Virus record (IMG/VR): IMGVR_UViG_3300022752_000197
Location: 1 to 35,998 of that record
DNA from: a virus
Direction: 5' to 3' (one strand)
DNA length: 35,998 bases
In this document: positions 16,622-23,174 of the stretch, piece by piece
Layout of the letters: each line of letters starts with the position of its first letter
How positions within the stretch are numbered: position 1 is the stretch's first letter
Notes under the pieces: model-generated
Told to the model about the DNA's origin: nothing
The model's input: the letters and a program-made list of their open reading frames with translations, nothing else
The model's database searches: none
Program-made: the position numbers and the translations under genes

Positions 16622-17601
16622 AAACTTCAAGGGTTTCTGATGATGAAGTCATACGCGCTATCGCCAACTCAAAATCAATGCAAGCTGCAAGCAATGCCCT
16701 CGGTCTGGATGTGTCTGCGCTTTACAAGCGGCGCAGAAACATTGAACACAAACGCAAAGAAAAAATTGAGGCTCCGACTGATCACAAAAAAAAGCAGTAT
16801 GAACATTTGCAAATTTCGCTCACGCATCCGCATCAGAACGATTTGGGTATTTTGAATGGAGTGGTAATCGTTTTTTCAGACGCACATTTTTGGCCTGGTG
16901 TACACACAACTGCGTATAAGGGACTTTTGTGGGCCATTAAAGAATTGCAGCCCAAGGCCGTGATTGCAAATGGAGACATTTTTGATGGCGCTGGCATTTC
17001 TCGCCACGCCAGAATCGGGTGGAGCAGCGCCCCAACAGTGATTGATGAACTTAAAGCCTGCGAATTGGCCATGGGCGAGATTGAAGAAACCGCTAAACAA
17101 GCCAGGTCAAATGTTAGTTTGATTTGGCCTTTGGGCAATCATGATGCGCGGTTTGAGACATTTCTGGCGGCAAACGCGCCGCAATATGAGCACGTAAAGG
17201 GATTCAGTTTAAAAGACCATTTTCCTGCATGGCAACCGTGCTGGTCAGTTTGGATCAATGAGACAACGTGCGTGAAGCATCGCTTCAAGGGCGGCATTCA
17301 TGCAACGCACAATAACACGCTATGGGCTGGCACAACCATCGTAACAGGGCATTTGCACAGCTTAAAAGTCACACCGTTGAGTGATTACAGAGGTGTCAGA
17401 TATGGAATTGATACCGGGACATTGGCCGAACCATACGGCCCACAATTTCGAGACTACACAGAAAATAGCCCATTGAATTGGCGATCTGGGTTTGCCGTTT
17501 TATCTTTTCACAATGGCAAATTGATTTTGCCCGAATTGGTGATGCCACACGGCCCAGATTCGATTGAATTCCGAGGCCGTGTGATACCTCTCACTAAATA
17601 G
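16618..17601 (+). CDS. HTH-metallophosphoesterase fusion
   Basis: This 327-residue protein joins an N-terminal helix-turn-helix (DDEVIRAIANSKSMQAASNA, then LGLDVSALYKRRRNI) to a calcineurin-like phosphoesterase. The metal ligands are all present: D88 and H90 in SDAHFWP, D120 in NGDIFDG, N173-H174-D175 in GNHDARFE, and H245/H247 in TGHLHSLK. The HTH suggests it acts on DNA, as an endonuclease or phosphodiesterase, but the substrate cannot be read from sequence. It starts at an ATGA overlap with the acetyltransferase and its end overlaps a leftward gene by eight bases. Confidence 0.85.
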   Translation: MKTSRVSDDEVIRAIANSKSMQAASNALGLDVSALYKRRRNIEHKRKEKIEAPTDHKKKQYEHLQISLTHPHQNDLGILNGVVIVFSDAHFWPGVHTTAYKGLLWAIKELQPKAVIANGDIFDGAGISRHARIGWSSAPTVIDELKACELAMGEIEETAKQARSNVSLIWPLGNHDARFETFLAANAPQYEHVKGFSLKDHFPAWQPCWSVWINETTCVKHRFKGGIHATHNNTLWAGTTIVTGHLHSLKVTPLSDYRGVRYGIDTGTLAEPYGPQFRDYTENSPLNWRSGFAVLSFHNGKLILPELVMPHGPDSIEFRGRVIPLTK

Positions 17602-17797
17602 CAGATTCGTCTTCTTCTTCGTCTTCTTCGTCTTCTTCTTCGTCATCAAACTCAATGGCTTCCCAAGCACCACCCCAACCTTCTTTTTCTTGAAAGTCAA
17701 TAAATTCTTTCAGAACCTCAATCTTGTCGAAGTCCATGGTTTCGATGGTGATTTTTTCTTCAGAATTCCAACCAACAACAATTTCAATTTTATACAT
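17594..17797 (-). CDS. Very acidic small protein
   Basis: The ATG at 17797 has a GGAG ribosome site five bases upstream; a GTG at 17803 is also in frame. The 67-residue product has a short beta-like N-terminus (MYKIEIVVGWNSEEKITIET) and an extreme acidic tail (FDDEEEDEEDEEEDES). I count 27 Asp/Glu against five Lys and no Arg. Such charge is known in phage DNA-mimic inhibitors, but it also occurs in unrelated proteins. It is last in the leftward small-gene operon. Confidence 0.7.
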   Translation of the reverse strand: MYKIEIVVGWNSEEKITIETMDFDKIEVLKEFIDFQEKEGWGGAWEAIEFDDEEEDEEDEEEDESAI

Positions 17798-17862
17798 GAT
17801 CACTCCTTGTACTGCGGATTGCAGCTAGATCATGGTAAATTTCAAAAATGACAAAACTTTGA

Positions 17863-18129
17863 CTAAGTTTTATAGCAAATTTCCATTTCTAAGTCTTTGA
17901 CTTTTTCACGCAAGATTAAGTTCTCATTCTCCAAATCTTTGTATTCACTCTTTAATTTTTCACAAGTAAATTTTACGGCATTGCTATAGCCAATCAAAAC
18001 ACCATTGGTAATACATTTACGAATAGTTTGTTTAAATTCATGACGTGACATCATGATGCATACTGTCTCACTTGAAGGACACATTTTTTCGATTTCTTTG
18101 TCAATTTCCAATTGCATTTTTTTGTTCAT
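17863..18129 (-). CDS. Small helical protein of the leftward operon
   Basis: The frame is open from 18153, but the ATG at 18129 is preceded by GGAGGG seven bases away and is chosen. The 88-residue product starts NKKMQLEIDKEIEKMCPSSE and ends in a coiled-coil run (KLKSEYKDLENENLILREKV). No known domain is seen. A weak AT-rich hairpin overlaps its stop (17853-17871). It lies two bases from the upstream gene, so it is co-transcribed. Confidence 0.7.
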   Translation of the reverse strand: MNKKMQLEIDKEIEKMCPSSETVCIMMSRHEFKQTIRKCITNGVLIGYSNAVKFTCEKLKSEYKDLENENLILREKVKDLEMEICYKT

Positions 18130-18131
18130 TT

Positions 18132-18317
18132 TTAAACCCTCCATACTAAACAATCAAGAGAAACAACAACTAATGCAATCAGGCTGATGATACGAATAAT
18201 CTTCTCAGCGGTGCTGCATCGGTAGACATAAATTTCAATTGATGCGCCATTCTCCAAGCTTTTGGGGAATGCCTCTGTAAAAGTGCGCGCGTATTTCCGA
18301 GTTGTTTCATTTGACAT
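18132..18317 (-). CDS. Small single-pass membrane protein
   Basis: This 61-residue protein has a charged N-terminal part (SNETTRKYARTFTEAFPKSL) and a C-terminal membrane segment at about 41-60 (IIRIISLIALVVVSLDCLVW). It therefore probably sits in the inner membrane with its N-terminus inside. The start overlaps the end of the upstream gene by 11 bases. The function is unknown. Tiny membrane proteins in phage early operons sometimes block superinfection or host processes, but nothing here proves that. Confidence 0.65.
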   Translation of the reverse strand: MSNETTRKYARTFTEAFPKSLENGASIEIYVYRCSTAEKIIRIISLIALVVVSLDCLVWRV

Positions 18318-18477
18318 GATGGTCTTTCTTTGTTTTTTGGAATGATTCTTTTAATTGCTTACGCAACCAAGCCACACCACCAAGTTTTTTCCATTCGACA
18401 TAATGCACTGGAATCAACCTGGCGCTAACTGTTTTGGTCACTGATGTCATTTCACTTTTGGGTCTGGGCACATTCAT
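18307..18477 (-). CDS. 56-residue protein, possible ribbon-helix-helix type
   Basis: This gene reads from the ATG at 18477 to the TGA at 18307-18309. The product begins MNVPRPKSEMTSVTKTVSA and continues ARLIPVHYVEWKKLGGVAWL, RKQLKESFQK. The strand followed by two helices recalls small ribbon-helix-helix DNA-binding proteins, though this is weak. GGAG lies four bases upstream of the start. The start shares four bases with the stop of the upstream gene (ATGA overlap), which strongly supports a real translated gene. Confidence 0.65.
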   Translation of the reverse strand: MNVPRPKSEMTSVTKTVSARLIPVHYVEWKKLGGVAWLRKQLKESFQKTKKDHHVK

Positions 18478-18719
18478 CTCCAAGCCGTAAGGGCAGTTGC
18501 AAGATCTTTGGTTGATACGATGAGTTGATCCAGGCGCATGGACTCATCGGCAACAACAAACAGTCCTGGGCCGCGTTTGGTGCGTCCCCAAGCGTCTTTG
18601 CGGTTAACGTTGGAGATCTGGTTCTTGCGCACGGCGTTGTAGACCTGGTGCGTTGTAAATCCTTCATCAATGCATTCACGCATGGTGCGAGGAACACGGC
18701 AGAAGTCAATGATCGTCAT
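18474..18719 (-). CDS. Small helix-turn-helix-like protein
   Basis: This 81-residue protein contains RECIDEGFTTHQVYNAVRKN followed by a short wing-like segment ending GLFVVADESM. The pattern suggests a helix-turn-helix DNA-binding unit. The start at 18719 has GGAGGA upstream, and the gene overlaps the preceding one by 14 bases and the following one by four. It may regulate the leftward operon or the control region, which carries a perfect palindrome. That link is inference. Confidence 0.65.
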   Translation of the reverse strand: MTIIDFCRVPRTMRECIDEGFTTHQVYNAVRKNQISNVNRKDAWGRTKRGPGLFVVADESMRLDQLIVSTKDLATALTAWR

Positions 18720-18834
18720 TTAGATCGTCCTCCTCTTCATGATTTTCATTATCAGGTGGTGCATCATCAGGGTGCAAGGATCTGGATAAAATTTTGAACC
18801 ATTTTTCCTGTTGCTCATCAATCTCATCAAACAT
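18706..18834 (-). CDS. 42-residue acidic protein, first of leftward operon
   Basis: The ATG at 18834 has a perfect AAAGGAG ribosome site five bases upstream. The product begins MFDEIDEQQEKWFKILSRSL and ends with an acidic tail (NENHEEEDDLNDDH). The frame stops inside the next gene, overlapping it by 14 bases. It is too short for ordinary gene callers, but the ribosome site, the promoter a few tens of bases upstream and the coupling make it convincing. The function is unknown. Confidence 0.7.
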   Translation of the reverse strand: MFDEIDEQQEKWFKILSRSLHPDDAPPDNENHEEEDDLNDDH

Positions 18835-18859
18835 TTTTTCTCCTTTGGTTGACACGCAA

Positions 18860-18887
18860 ATCATACAATTATTGATGAATTCATCAA
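18860..18887 (-). promoter_or_regulatory. Leftward promoter with 16-bp palindromic operator
   Basis: Read on the minus strand, TTGATG (18882-18887) and TATGAT (18860-18865) are separated by 16 bases and form a good promoter for the leftward operon. The perfect palindrome TTGATGAATTCATCAA occupies 18872-18887, covering the -35 box and much of the spacer. A dimeric repressor bound there would block the promoter. The Cro-like protein at 19072 or the HTH-like protein at 18474 could be the ligand. Confidence 0.65.
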
Positions 18888-18933
18888 ATACCCATTAATT
18901 TAGTCAACTATTTGCTTTTGTACAATCACCATC

Positions 18934-19028
18934 GGCGGGTTCATCTTCCCGCCAATTGCGGCGAATGATTCCATTCGTTGCGGTTGCCATTTGAGGGCTG
19001 GGCATTTCTGTTCAGCCCTCATTTTTTC
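18934..19028 (+). ncRNA. Three-hairpin leader or small RNA candidate
   Basis: Three hairpins follow each other: GGCGGG/CCCGCC at 18934-18953, a 10-bp stem with two G-U pairs at 18958-18981, and GAGGGCTG/CAGCCCTC at 18993-19020, the last followed by ATTTTTT. A -10-like TACAAT lies at 18921-18926, though the -35 is poor. No open frame fits this stretch. It could be a small RNA or an attenuating leader of the early operon. Confidence 0.5.
18993..19028 (+). terminator. Rho-independent terminator ahead of early operon
   Basis: An 8-bp GC-rich stem (GAGGGCTG pairing with CAGCCCTC, loop of 12) is followed by ATTTTTTC. It points rightward although no rightward gene lies between 17601 and this site, so it must end a short leader or small RNA rather than a messenger from an upstream gene. 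Confidence 0.75.
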
Positions 19029-19071
19029 ATTGGCTTGCACAAAATGTCAAATTGGGGTTAACATCCAAGCC

Positions 19072-19308
19072 ATGAAAACAACTGACAATCCAATCAAAGA
19101 CGTGATGTCAAAGGCCGCCGCCGCAGGCTACTCAATGGCCGATGTCTGCCGTGTCGCAGAGATCGATCAGAGTCAAGCCAGCCGCTGGCTCAGTGGCCGC
19201 ACCAAGCCTCTTTATGCCTCTGTAGTGCGCCTTAATCAGGTGGTTGATGCCATGGTAGCGGCTAGACTTCAAGTGCTCAACAAGGCGCTGGACGAGGCCC
19301 AACAATGA
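19072..19308 (+). CDS. Cro/C1-type helix-turn-helix regulator
   Basis: The frame is open further upstream, but the ATG at 19072 gives a proper 78-residue protein. Residues of about 20-50 form a helix-turn-helix (GYSMADVCRVAEIDQSQASR, then WLSGRTKP), like the Cro/C1 family. It is the first gene of the rightward early operon and lies beside the divergent control region. Its likely role is to switch between leftward and rightward transcription. The ribosome site is weak (GGGG 14 bases upstream), and a terminator sits just before it, so expression may need read-through. Confidence 0.75.
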   Translation: MKTTDNPIKDVMSKAAAAGYSMADVCRVAEIDQSQASRWLSGRTKPLYASVVRLNQVVDAMVAARLQVLNKALDEAQQ

Positions 19309-19775
19309 GGCACATCGGAATCGATCCAGGTTTGTCTGGTGCTGTGGCCATCATTTCTGATGACTCACTCAAAGTCTTTGACATGCCTATCATGACGGTG
19401 GATCGCAACGGTAAGGCCAAGCGCCAGGTGTCAGCGAACGAGCTGGCCGAGTTGCTTTACACTTTCTCTGGCAAAGATTGCCATGTTTACGTTGAGCGCG
19501 TCTCTGCCATGGCAGGGCAAGGCGTAACGAGTGTCTTTAGCTTTGGCCGCTCGTTCGGGATGATTGAGGGCATCTTGGCCGCGCTCAAGATGCCAGTCAC
19601 CTTTGTGGCCCCTGCCACTTGGGTCAAGGGTGTTGGCCGCGGCCCCGGCAAAGATGCCAGCCGGGCCAGGGCAATGGAGCTTTTCCCGAATTACGAGTAC
19701 TTCTTCAAGCGCGTCAAGGATGATGGCCGGGCTGACGCTGCACTGATTGCACATTGGGGGCGTAAGCATGGATGA
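19305..19775 (+). CDS. RuvC-like Holliday junction resolvase
   Basis: This 156-residue enzyme has the RNase H-like fold of RuvC-type resolvases. The first acidic ligand is D7 in HIGIDPGLSGA, the second is E64 in VYVERVSA, and the last pair is D140/D144 in DDGRADAALIA. The central part (GVTSVFSFGRSFGMIEGILA) matches the RuvC core. It probably resolves branched DNA before packaging, cutting in the cytoplasm as a dimer. It starts at an ATGA overlap with the regulator and overlaps the next small gene by eight bases. Confidence 0.85.
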   Translation: MRHIGIDPGLSGAVAIISDDSLKVFDMPIMTVDRNGKAKRQVSANELAELLYTFSGKDCHVYVERVSAMAGQGVTSVFSFGRSFGMIEGILAALKMPVTFVAPATWVKGVGRGPGKDASRARAMELFPNYEYFFKRVKDDGRADAALIAHWGRKHG

Positions 19776-19989
19776 CGTTGAACGCAAAGCAATGCGTGAC
19801 CAGATTGTCTGGCTCACTCAGGAACTCGAGAAGGCCCGGCGCGCCAACCAGGACAAGACGCTGCTCATGGCCAGATTGCTTAACCCCGAGGATCTGGGGC
19901 ACGCTGTCTCCAACGAGGTCAGGGCACTCATTTACACAACGATCATCAACGAACAAGACGCGGAGCGCGAATCATGGAACAAAAAATAA
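19768..19989 (+). CDS. Small helical protein in the recombination operon
   Basis: The frame is open from a TTG at 19747, but the ATG at 19768 with GGGGG upstream is preferred. The 73-residue product is charged and helical (DDVERKAMRDQIVWLTQELE, then KARRANQDK) with a coiled-coil start. No domain is recognised. It overlaps the nuclease gene by 16 bases and is co-transcribed with the recombination genes. Confidence 0.65.
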   Translation: MDDVERKAMRDQIVWLTQELEKARRANQDKTLLMARLLNPEDLGHAVSNEVRALIYTTIINEQDAERESWNKK

Positions 19990-21089
19990 TACTCAGACCG
20001 TCAGCAGCGTCACGTTGGATCGCCTGCCCGGCCAGCGTTAAGTTGTCTGCCAACATCCCAGAGCAACCCTCTGGCGAGGCAGCGCAGATCGGGACGGCCA
20101 TCCATGCCCTGGCTGAGTTGTGCTTTAAGGCTGGCTCCAACCCGGCAGACTATGTCAACAAGGCGGTGGAAGGCATCACTATTACGCAGGCAAATGCCGA
20201 ATATGCCCAGCTGCACCTCGATGAGATCAAGCGGGTCCATGACGAGCTGGGGCACGTGAGAGTCGAGCAGTACGTCACGATTGTGGACACTGACCAGGTC
20301 AAGCTGGGTGGGACTGCTGACGTTGTGGGCCTGGGGTCTGGCAAGTTGATCGTGTCAGATCTCAAGACCGGCAAAGGCTGGGTTGACGCTGACTCTGACC
20401 AACTCAAGATCTACGCTCTGGGGGCCATCAGAGCAGCCACAAAGAACGGTATCCCACCTCCCCAACAGATCGAGCTGCGCATTGTCCAGCCCCATCATGG
20501 CGATGTGCGCAGCCACTTGATGACGTATGAGGAACTCTGGAACTGGTATCAGAACACCTTGCGCCCAGCGATCCAGGCCAGCATCAGCGCGGACTCGCAA
20601 CCCACACCCAGTGAATCAGCCTGTCAGTACTGCCCGGCCAAGGTTGTATGCCCTGCCCAGCGCAAAGGGTTTGAGGTGCTCGCGGCCAAGCCAGACCTGA
20701 GAACCATGGACAAGGAGCAGATCCAGGCCGTCATGCTCTCGCTCTCAGTCGAGCAGATTGCTGACCTCTTGGAGCGTGCGCCAGTGGTTGAGAAATTCAT
20801 TGATGCGGTGCGCGAGCACGCTGTGCAACGAATCAGGAACGGTGAGTCAATTCATGGCTGGCAGATGGTCCCTAAGCGTGCCACACGCAAATGGACCGAT
20901 GAAGAGGCCGCCTTGCAAGCGCTCACTGACGCTGGAATCGATAAATCCAAATTGGTTGTGACAGAGATGGTCACGCCAGCGGTGGCAGAAAAGCTCTTGG
21001 GCAAGGACAAGAAGTCCATGCTGGATGCGATCACCACAAAAGAATCATCGGGTTTGACTCTAGGCCGTGCCGTAGAGATTGCCCAATAA
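19974..21089 (+). CDS. PD-(D/E)XK nuclease with iron-sulphur site (DUF2800-like)
   Basis: This 371-residue protein matches the DUF2800/RecB-Cas4-like nuclease group. Nuclease motifs are GTAIHALAE (H44), LGGTADVVG (D116), VSDLKTGKG (D129 and K131) and Q143 in DQLKIYALG. Four Cys are set as in AddB and Cas4 iron-sulphur domains: C18 near the N-terminus, then C217, C220 and C226 in ACQYCPAKVVC. It should act as a DNA exonuclease in recombination or genome processing, paired with the SSB-like gene that follows. The C-terminal part is helical with a possible DNA-binding role. Confidence 0.85.
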   Translation: MEQKIILRPSAASRWIACPASVKLSANIPEQPSGEAAQIGTAIHALAELCFKAGSNPADYVNKAVEGITITQANAEYAQLHLDEIKRVHDELGHVRVEQYVTIVDTDQVKLGGTADVVGLGSGKLIVSDLKTGKGWVDADSDQLKIYALGAIRAATKNGIPPPQQIELRIVQPHHGDVRSHLMTYEELWNWYQNTLRPAIQASISADSQPTPSESACQYCPAKVVCPAQRKGFEVLAAKPDLRTMDKEQIQAVMLSLSVEQIADLLERAPVVEKFIDAVREHAVQRIRNGESIHGWQMVPKRATRKWTDEEAALQALTDAGIDKSKLVVTEMVTPAVAEKLLGKDKKSMLDAITTKESSGLTLGRAVEIAQ

Positions 21090-21145
21090 TCCCATTCCCC
21101 CAACCGTGACACATGTCACACAACTCAAGAAAGCGAGAACGCGAA

Positions 21146-21745
21146 ATGCTAAATCTGTCCTCTGGTGGTGGCTCCGGCAACTACATTCGTTTTTCCCCCC
21201 AAGCAAATGCTTGGACCAATCAAGACGGCGAGATCCAACTGGGTAAGGTCGTCTTTGACATTGACAATGTCCAGACTGGCTGGCTTGAGCTGGGTGTTGG
21301 TGTCAGGGACTGGCAACCCGATGTTGCCCTGGGCAAGAAGGGTCCGCAACCCACTGCAAACCACAAGCGCGGTTTCAGCGTGAAGTTTTATTCCAAGGCA
21401 CTGGGCACTGTCGAGTGGTCCTCAAACGGTGTCGGCCCCAACATGGGCCTGGAGCAGCTGTACAAGCAATGCTCAGAGCAGCACGCGGCCAACGCTGGCA
21501 AGTTGCCAGTGGTTGAGTACACAGGCTCGCGCATGGAGAAGATCGGCAAGGGCACAACCCGAATCCCGAACTTCAACCTCACAGGTTGGATTGCCCGGCC
21601 AGCAGGCATGGATGCAGATGCTGACGCGCCAGAAGAGTTTGATCCCTTCCCTGCGCCAAAAATTGCAGTTCCAATGCAAGCGCCAGTTAAAGCGCCAGCA
21701 AAGTCAGCCATGGCCGCGGTGCTCAATGATGAGGATCTGTTCTAA
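21146..21745 (+). CDS. Single-stranded DNA-binding-like protein
   Basis: An ATG at 21113 is in frame, but the one at 21146 follows AGAAAGCGAG and gives a better start (MLNLSSGGGSGNYIRFSPQA). The 199-residue protein has a beta-rich core, with GKVVFDIDNVQTGWLELGVG and KRGFSVKFYSKALGTVEWSS, an Ala/Pro-rich linker, and an acidic tip ending NDEDLF. A disordered linker with an acidic hydrophobic tip is typical of SSB proteins that recruit partners. It is followed by a strong terminator. SSB is inferred from form and place, not from a close match I can prove. Confidence 0.65.
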   Translation: MLNLSSGGGSGNYIRFSPQANAWTNQDGEIQLGKVVFDIDNVQTGWLELGVGVRDWQPDVALGKKGPQPTANHKRGFSVKFYSKALGTVEWSSNGVGPNMGLEQLYKQCSEQHAANAGKLPVVEYTGSRMEKIGKGTTRIPNFNLTGWIARPAGMDADADAPEEFDPFPAPKIAVPMQAPVKAPAKSAMAAVLNDEDLF

Positions 21746-21762
21746 GACGTAAAGAGACAAAG

Positions 21763-21790
21763 GCCGGGGCGCTGTCCCCGGCTTTTTTTT
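21763..21790 (+). terminator. Strong rho-independent terminator
   Basis: GCCGGGG (21763-21769) and CCCCGGC (21776-21782) form a 7-bp stem with a 6-base loop, followed by eight T. It lies 18 bases after the SSB-like gene and should end or reduce early transcription before the methyltransferase and primase genes. Confidence 0.9.
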
Positions 21791-21795
21791 CCCTC

Positions 21796-21897
21796 ATGGA
21801 ATCAAAAGAAGAATTCTGGCACTTGTTGGTGCTCATGCTGGCGCGGCGGGTGTACGAATTGGAGCAAAGAATTAAAAAACTGGAGAAGAAGAATTGA
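21796..21897 (+). CDS. 33-residue leader peptide before methyltransferase
   Basis: A short frame from the ATG at 21796 to the TGA at 21895-21897 gives MESKEEFWHLLVLMLARRVY followed by a Lys/Glu-rich helix. Its stop overlaps the TTG start of the methyltransferase. No strong ribosome site is seen because it starts a few bases after the terminator T-run. It may serve mainly to couple translation of the methyltransferase. Confidence is modest. Confidence 0.5.
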   Translation: MESKEEFWHLLVLMLARRVYELEQRIKKLEKKN

Positions 21898-23174
21898 GAT
21901 ATTTGTCAGTGTGCTCTGGAATAGAGGCCGCGACAGTTGCCTGGCATCCACTCGGATGGACGGCGGCGGCTTATTCAGAGATCGAAAAATTCCCATCACA
22001 GGTGCTGGCGCACCATTACCCAGATGTCCCCAATGTGGGCGACATGACCAAATATAAGGAGTGGAGCATTGGACCAATTGACCTTCTTGTTGGAGGAACA
22101 CCCTGCCAATCATTCAGCGTTGCAGGACTTAGAAAAGGGCTGGATGACCCACGTGGCAACCTCATGCTCACATTCCTTGCCATTGCTGACCAATATCGCC
22201 CCCGATGGATGGTTTGGGAGAACGTCCCCGGTGTCTTGTCATCTAACGCAGGAAAAGATTTTGGAACCTTCCTCGGGGCATTGGGGGAACTCGGGTATGG
22301 GTTCGCATACCGCGTTCTTGACGCTCAATACTTTGGAGTGGCCCAAAGACGCAAGCGTGTGTTTGTTGTCGGATACCTTGGAGACTGGAGAGCTGCCGCA
22401 GCGGTTCTTTTTGAGCGCCACAGCTTGTCAGGGGATTCTGCGCCGCGCAGAGAAAAGAGGGAAAGTGTTACCGCCAGCATTAGAGCAGGCATTGATGCAA
22501 GTGGTATCCAACAAACCGTAGGAACACTTTGTGCCGATGCGCATCCAGGTGCGTATAGTGGACAAGATGCTTACACAGGTCGATTAGTACCATCAGTTGT
22601 AGGCACATTGACAGCAAAAGGTGTCCCCGCAATGGGAGCGCCAGAAGTTGATGCGAATCATTATTTACCAATGATGTCCCAACCCATCTCATTTAGCGGC
22701 CAGATGTCTGAACCGCAGACAGATGTGGAGATGACGCAGACCCTGCAAGCCAAGAACCCGATGGCGGTGGCAGTGCCAGATGTCATGTGTACCTTAAGGG
22801 CAAGTGGCGCTGGCTTTGATCGGCCAGGGAATTCTGCCACTGAGCATGAGACATACATACCCGTCGGTACTGACCTCTACAACGGGGCAATCACTGGCGA
22901 AGTGGCAGCCACTATGTCAACACATGGAAGTGATGCTAGTGGTACAGGCCCGACCGTGATGCAACAAATGGCCGTGCGCCGACTCACCCCAGTTGAGTGC
23001 GAGCGACTGCAAGGTTTCCCCGACAACTACACAGACATCCAACCCAAAGGCAAGACCACACCAGACGGCCCAAGGTACAAGGCTTTGGGCAATTCAATGG
23101 CCGTGCCAGTGATGGCATGGATTGGAAAAAGAATACAAGAAGTGGAGCAGATGCAATGCAAGCCGAACAAATAG
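21894..23174 (+). CDS. DNA cytosine-C5 methyltransferase
   Basis: This 426-residue enzyme has the ordered motifs of C5-cytosine methyltransferases. Motif I (SAM binding) is LSVCSGIEAATVAW, motif IV is GGTPCQSFSVAG with catalytic C71, motif VI is MVWENVPGV, motif VIII is QRRKRVFVVG, and the C-terminal motifs are RRLTPVECERLQGFPDNY and ALGNSMAVPV. The variable target-recognition region lies between about 190 and 350. The start is a TTG with GGAG eight bases upstream, overlapping the small peptide gene. It probably protects phage DNA from host restriction. No partner endonuclease is seen. Confidence 0.93.
   Translation: MRYLSVCSGIEAATVAWHPLGWTAAAYSEIEKFPSQVLAHHYPDVPNVGDMTKYKEWSIGPIDLLVGGTPCQSFSVAGLRKGLDDPRGNLMLTFLAIADQYRPRWMVWENVPGVLSSNAGKDFGTFLGALGELGYGFAYRVLDAQYFGVAQRRKRVFVVGYLGDWRAAAAVLFERHSLSGDSAPRREKRESVTASIRAGIDASGIQQTVGTLCADAHPGAYSGQDAYTGRLVPSVVGTLTAKGVPAMGAPEVDANHYLPMMSQPISFSGQMSEPQTDVEMTQTLQAKNPMAVAVPDVMCTLRASGAGFDRPGNSATEHETYIPVGTDLYNGAITGEVAATMSTHGSDASGTGPTVMQQMAVRRLTPVECERLQGFPDNYTDIQPKGKTTPDGPRYKALGNSMAVPVMAWIGKRIQEVEQMQCKPNK

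Noticed and set aside
17853-17871. AAAACTT/AAGTTTT hairpin as leftward terminator
   Set aside because: The stem is short and AT-rich, overlaps a stop codon, and another gene of the same operon follows. It is too weak to call.
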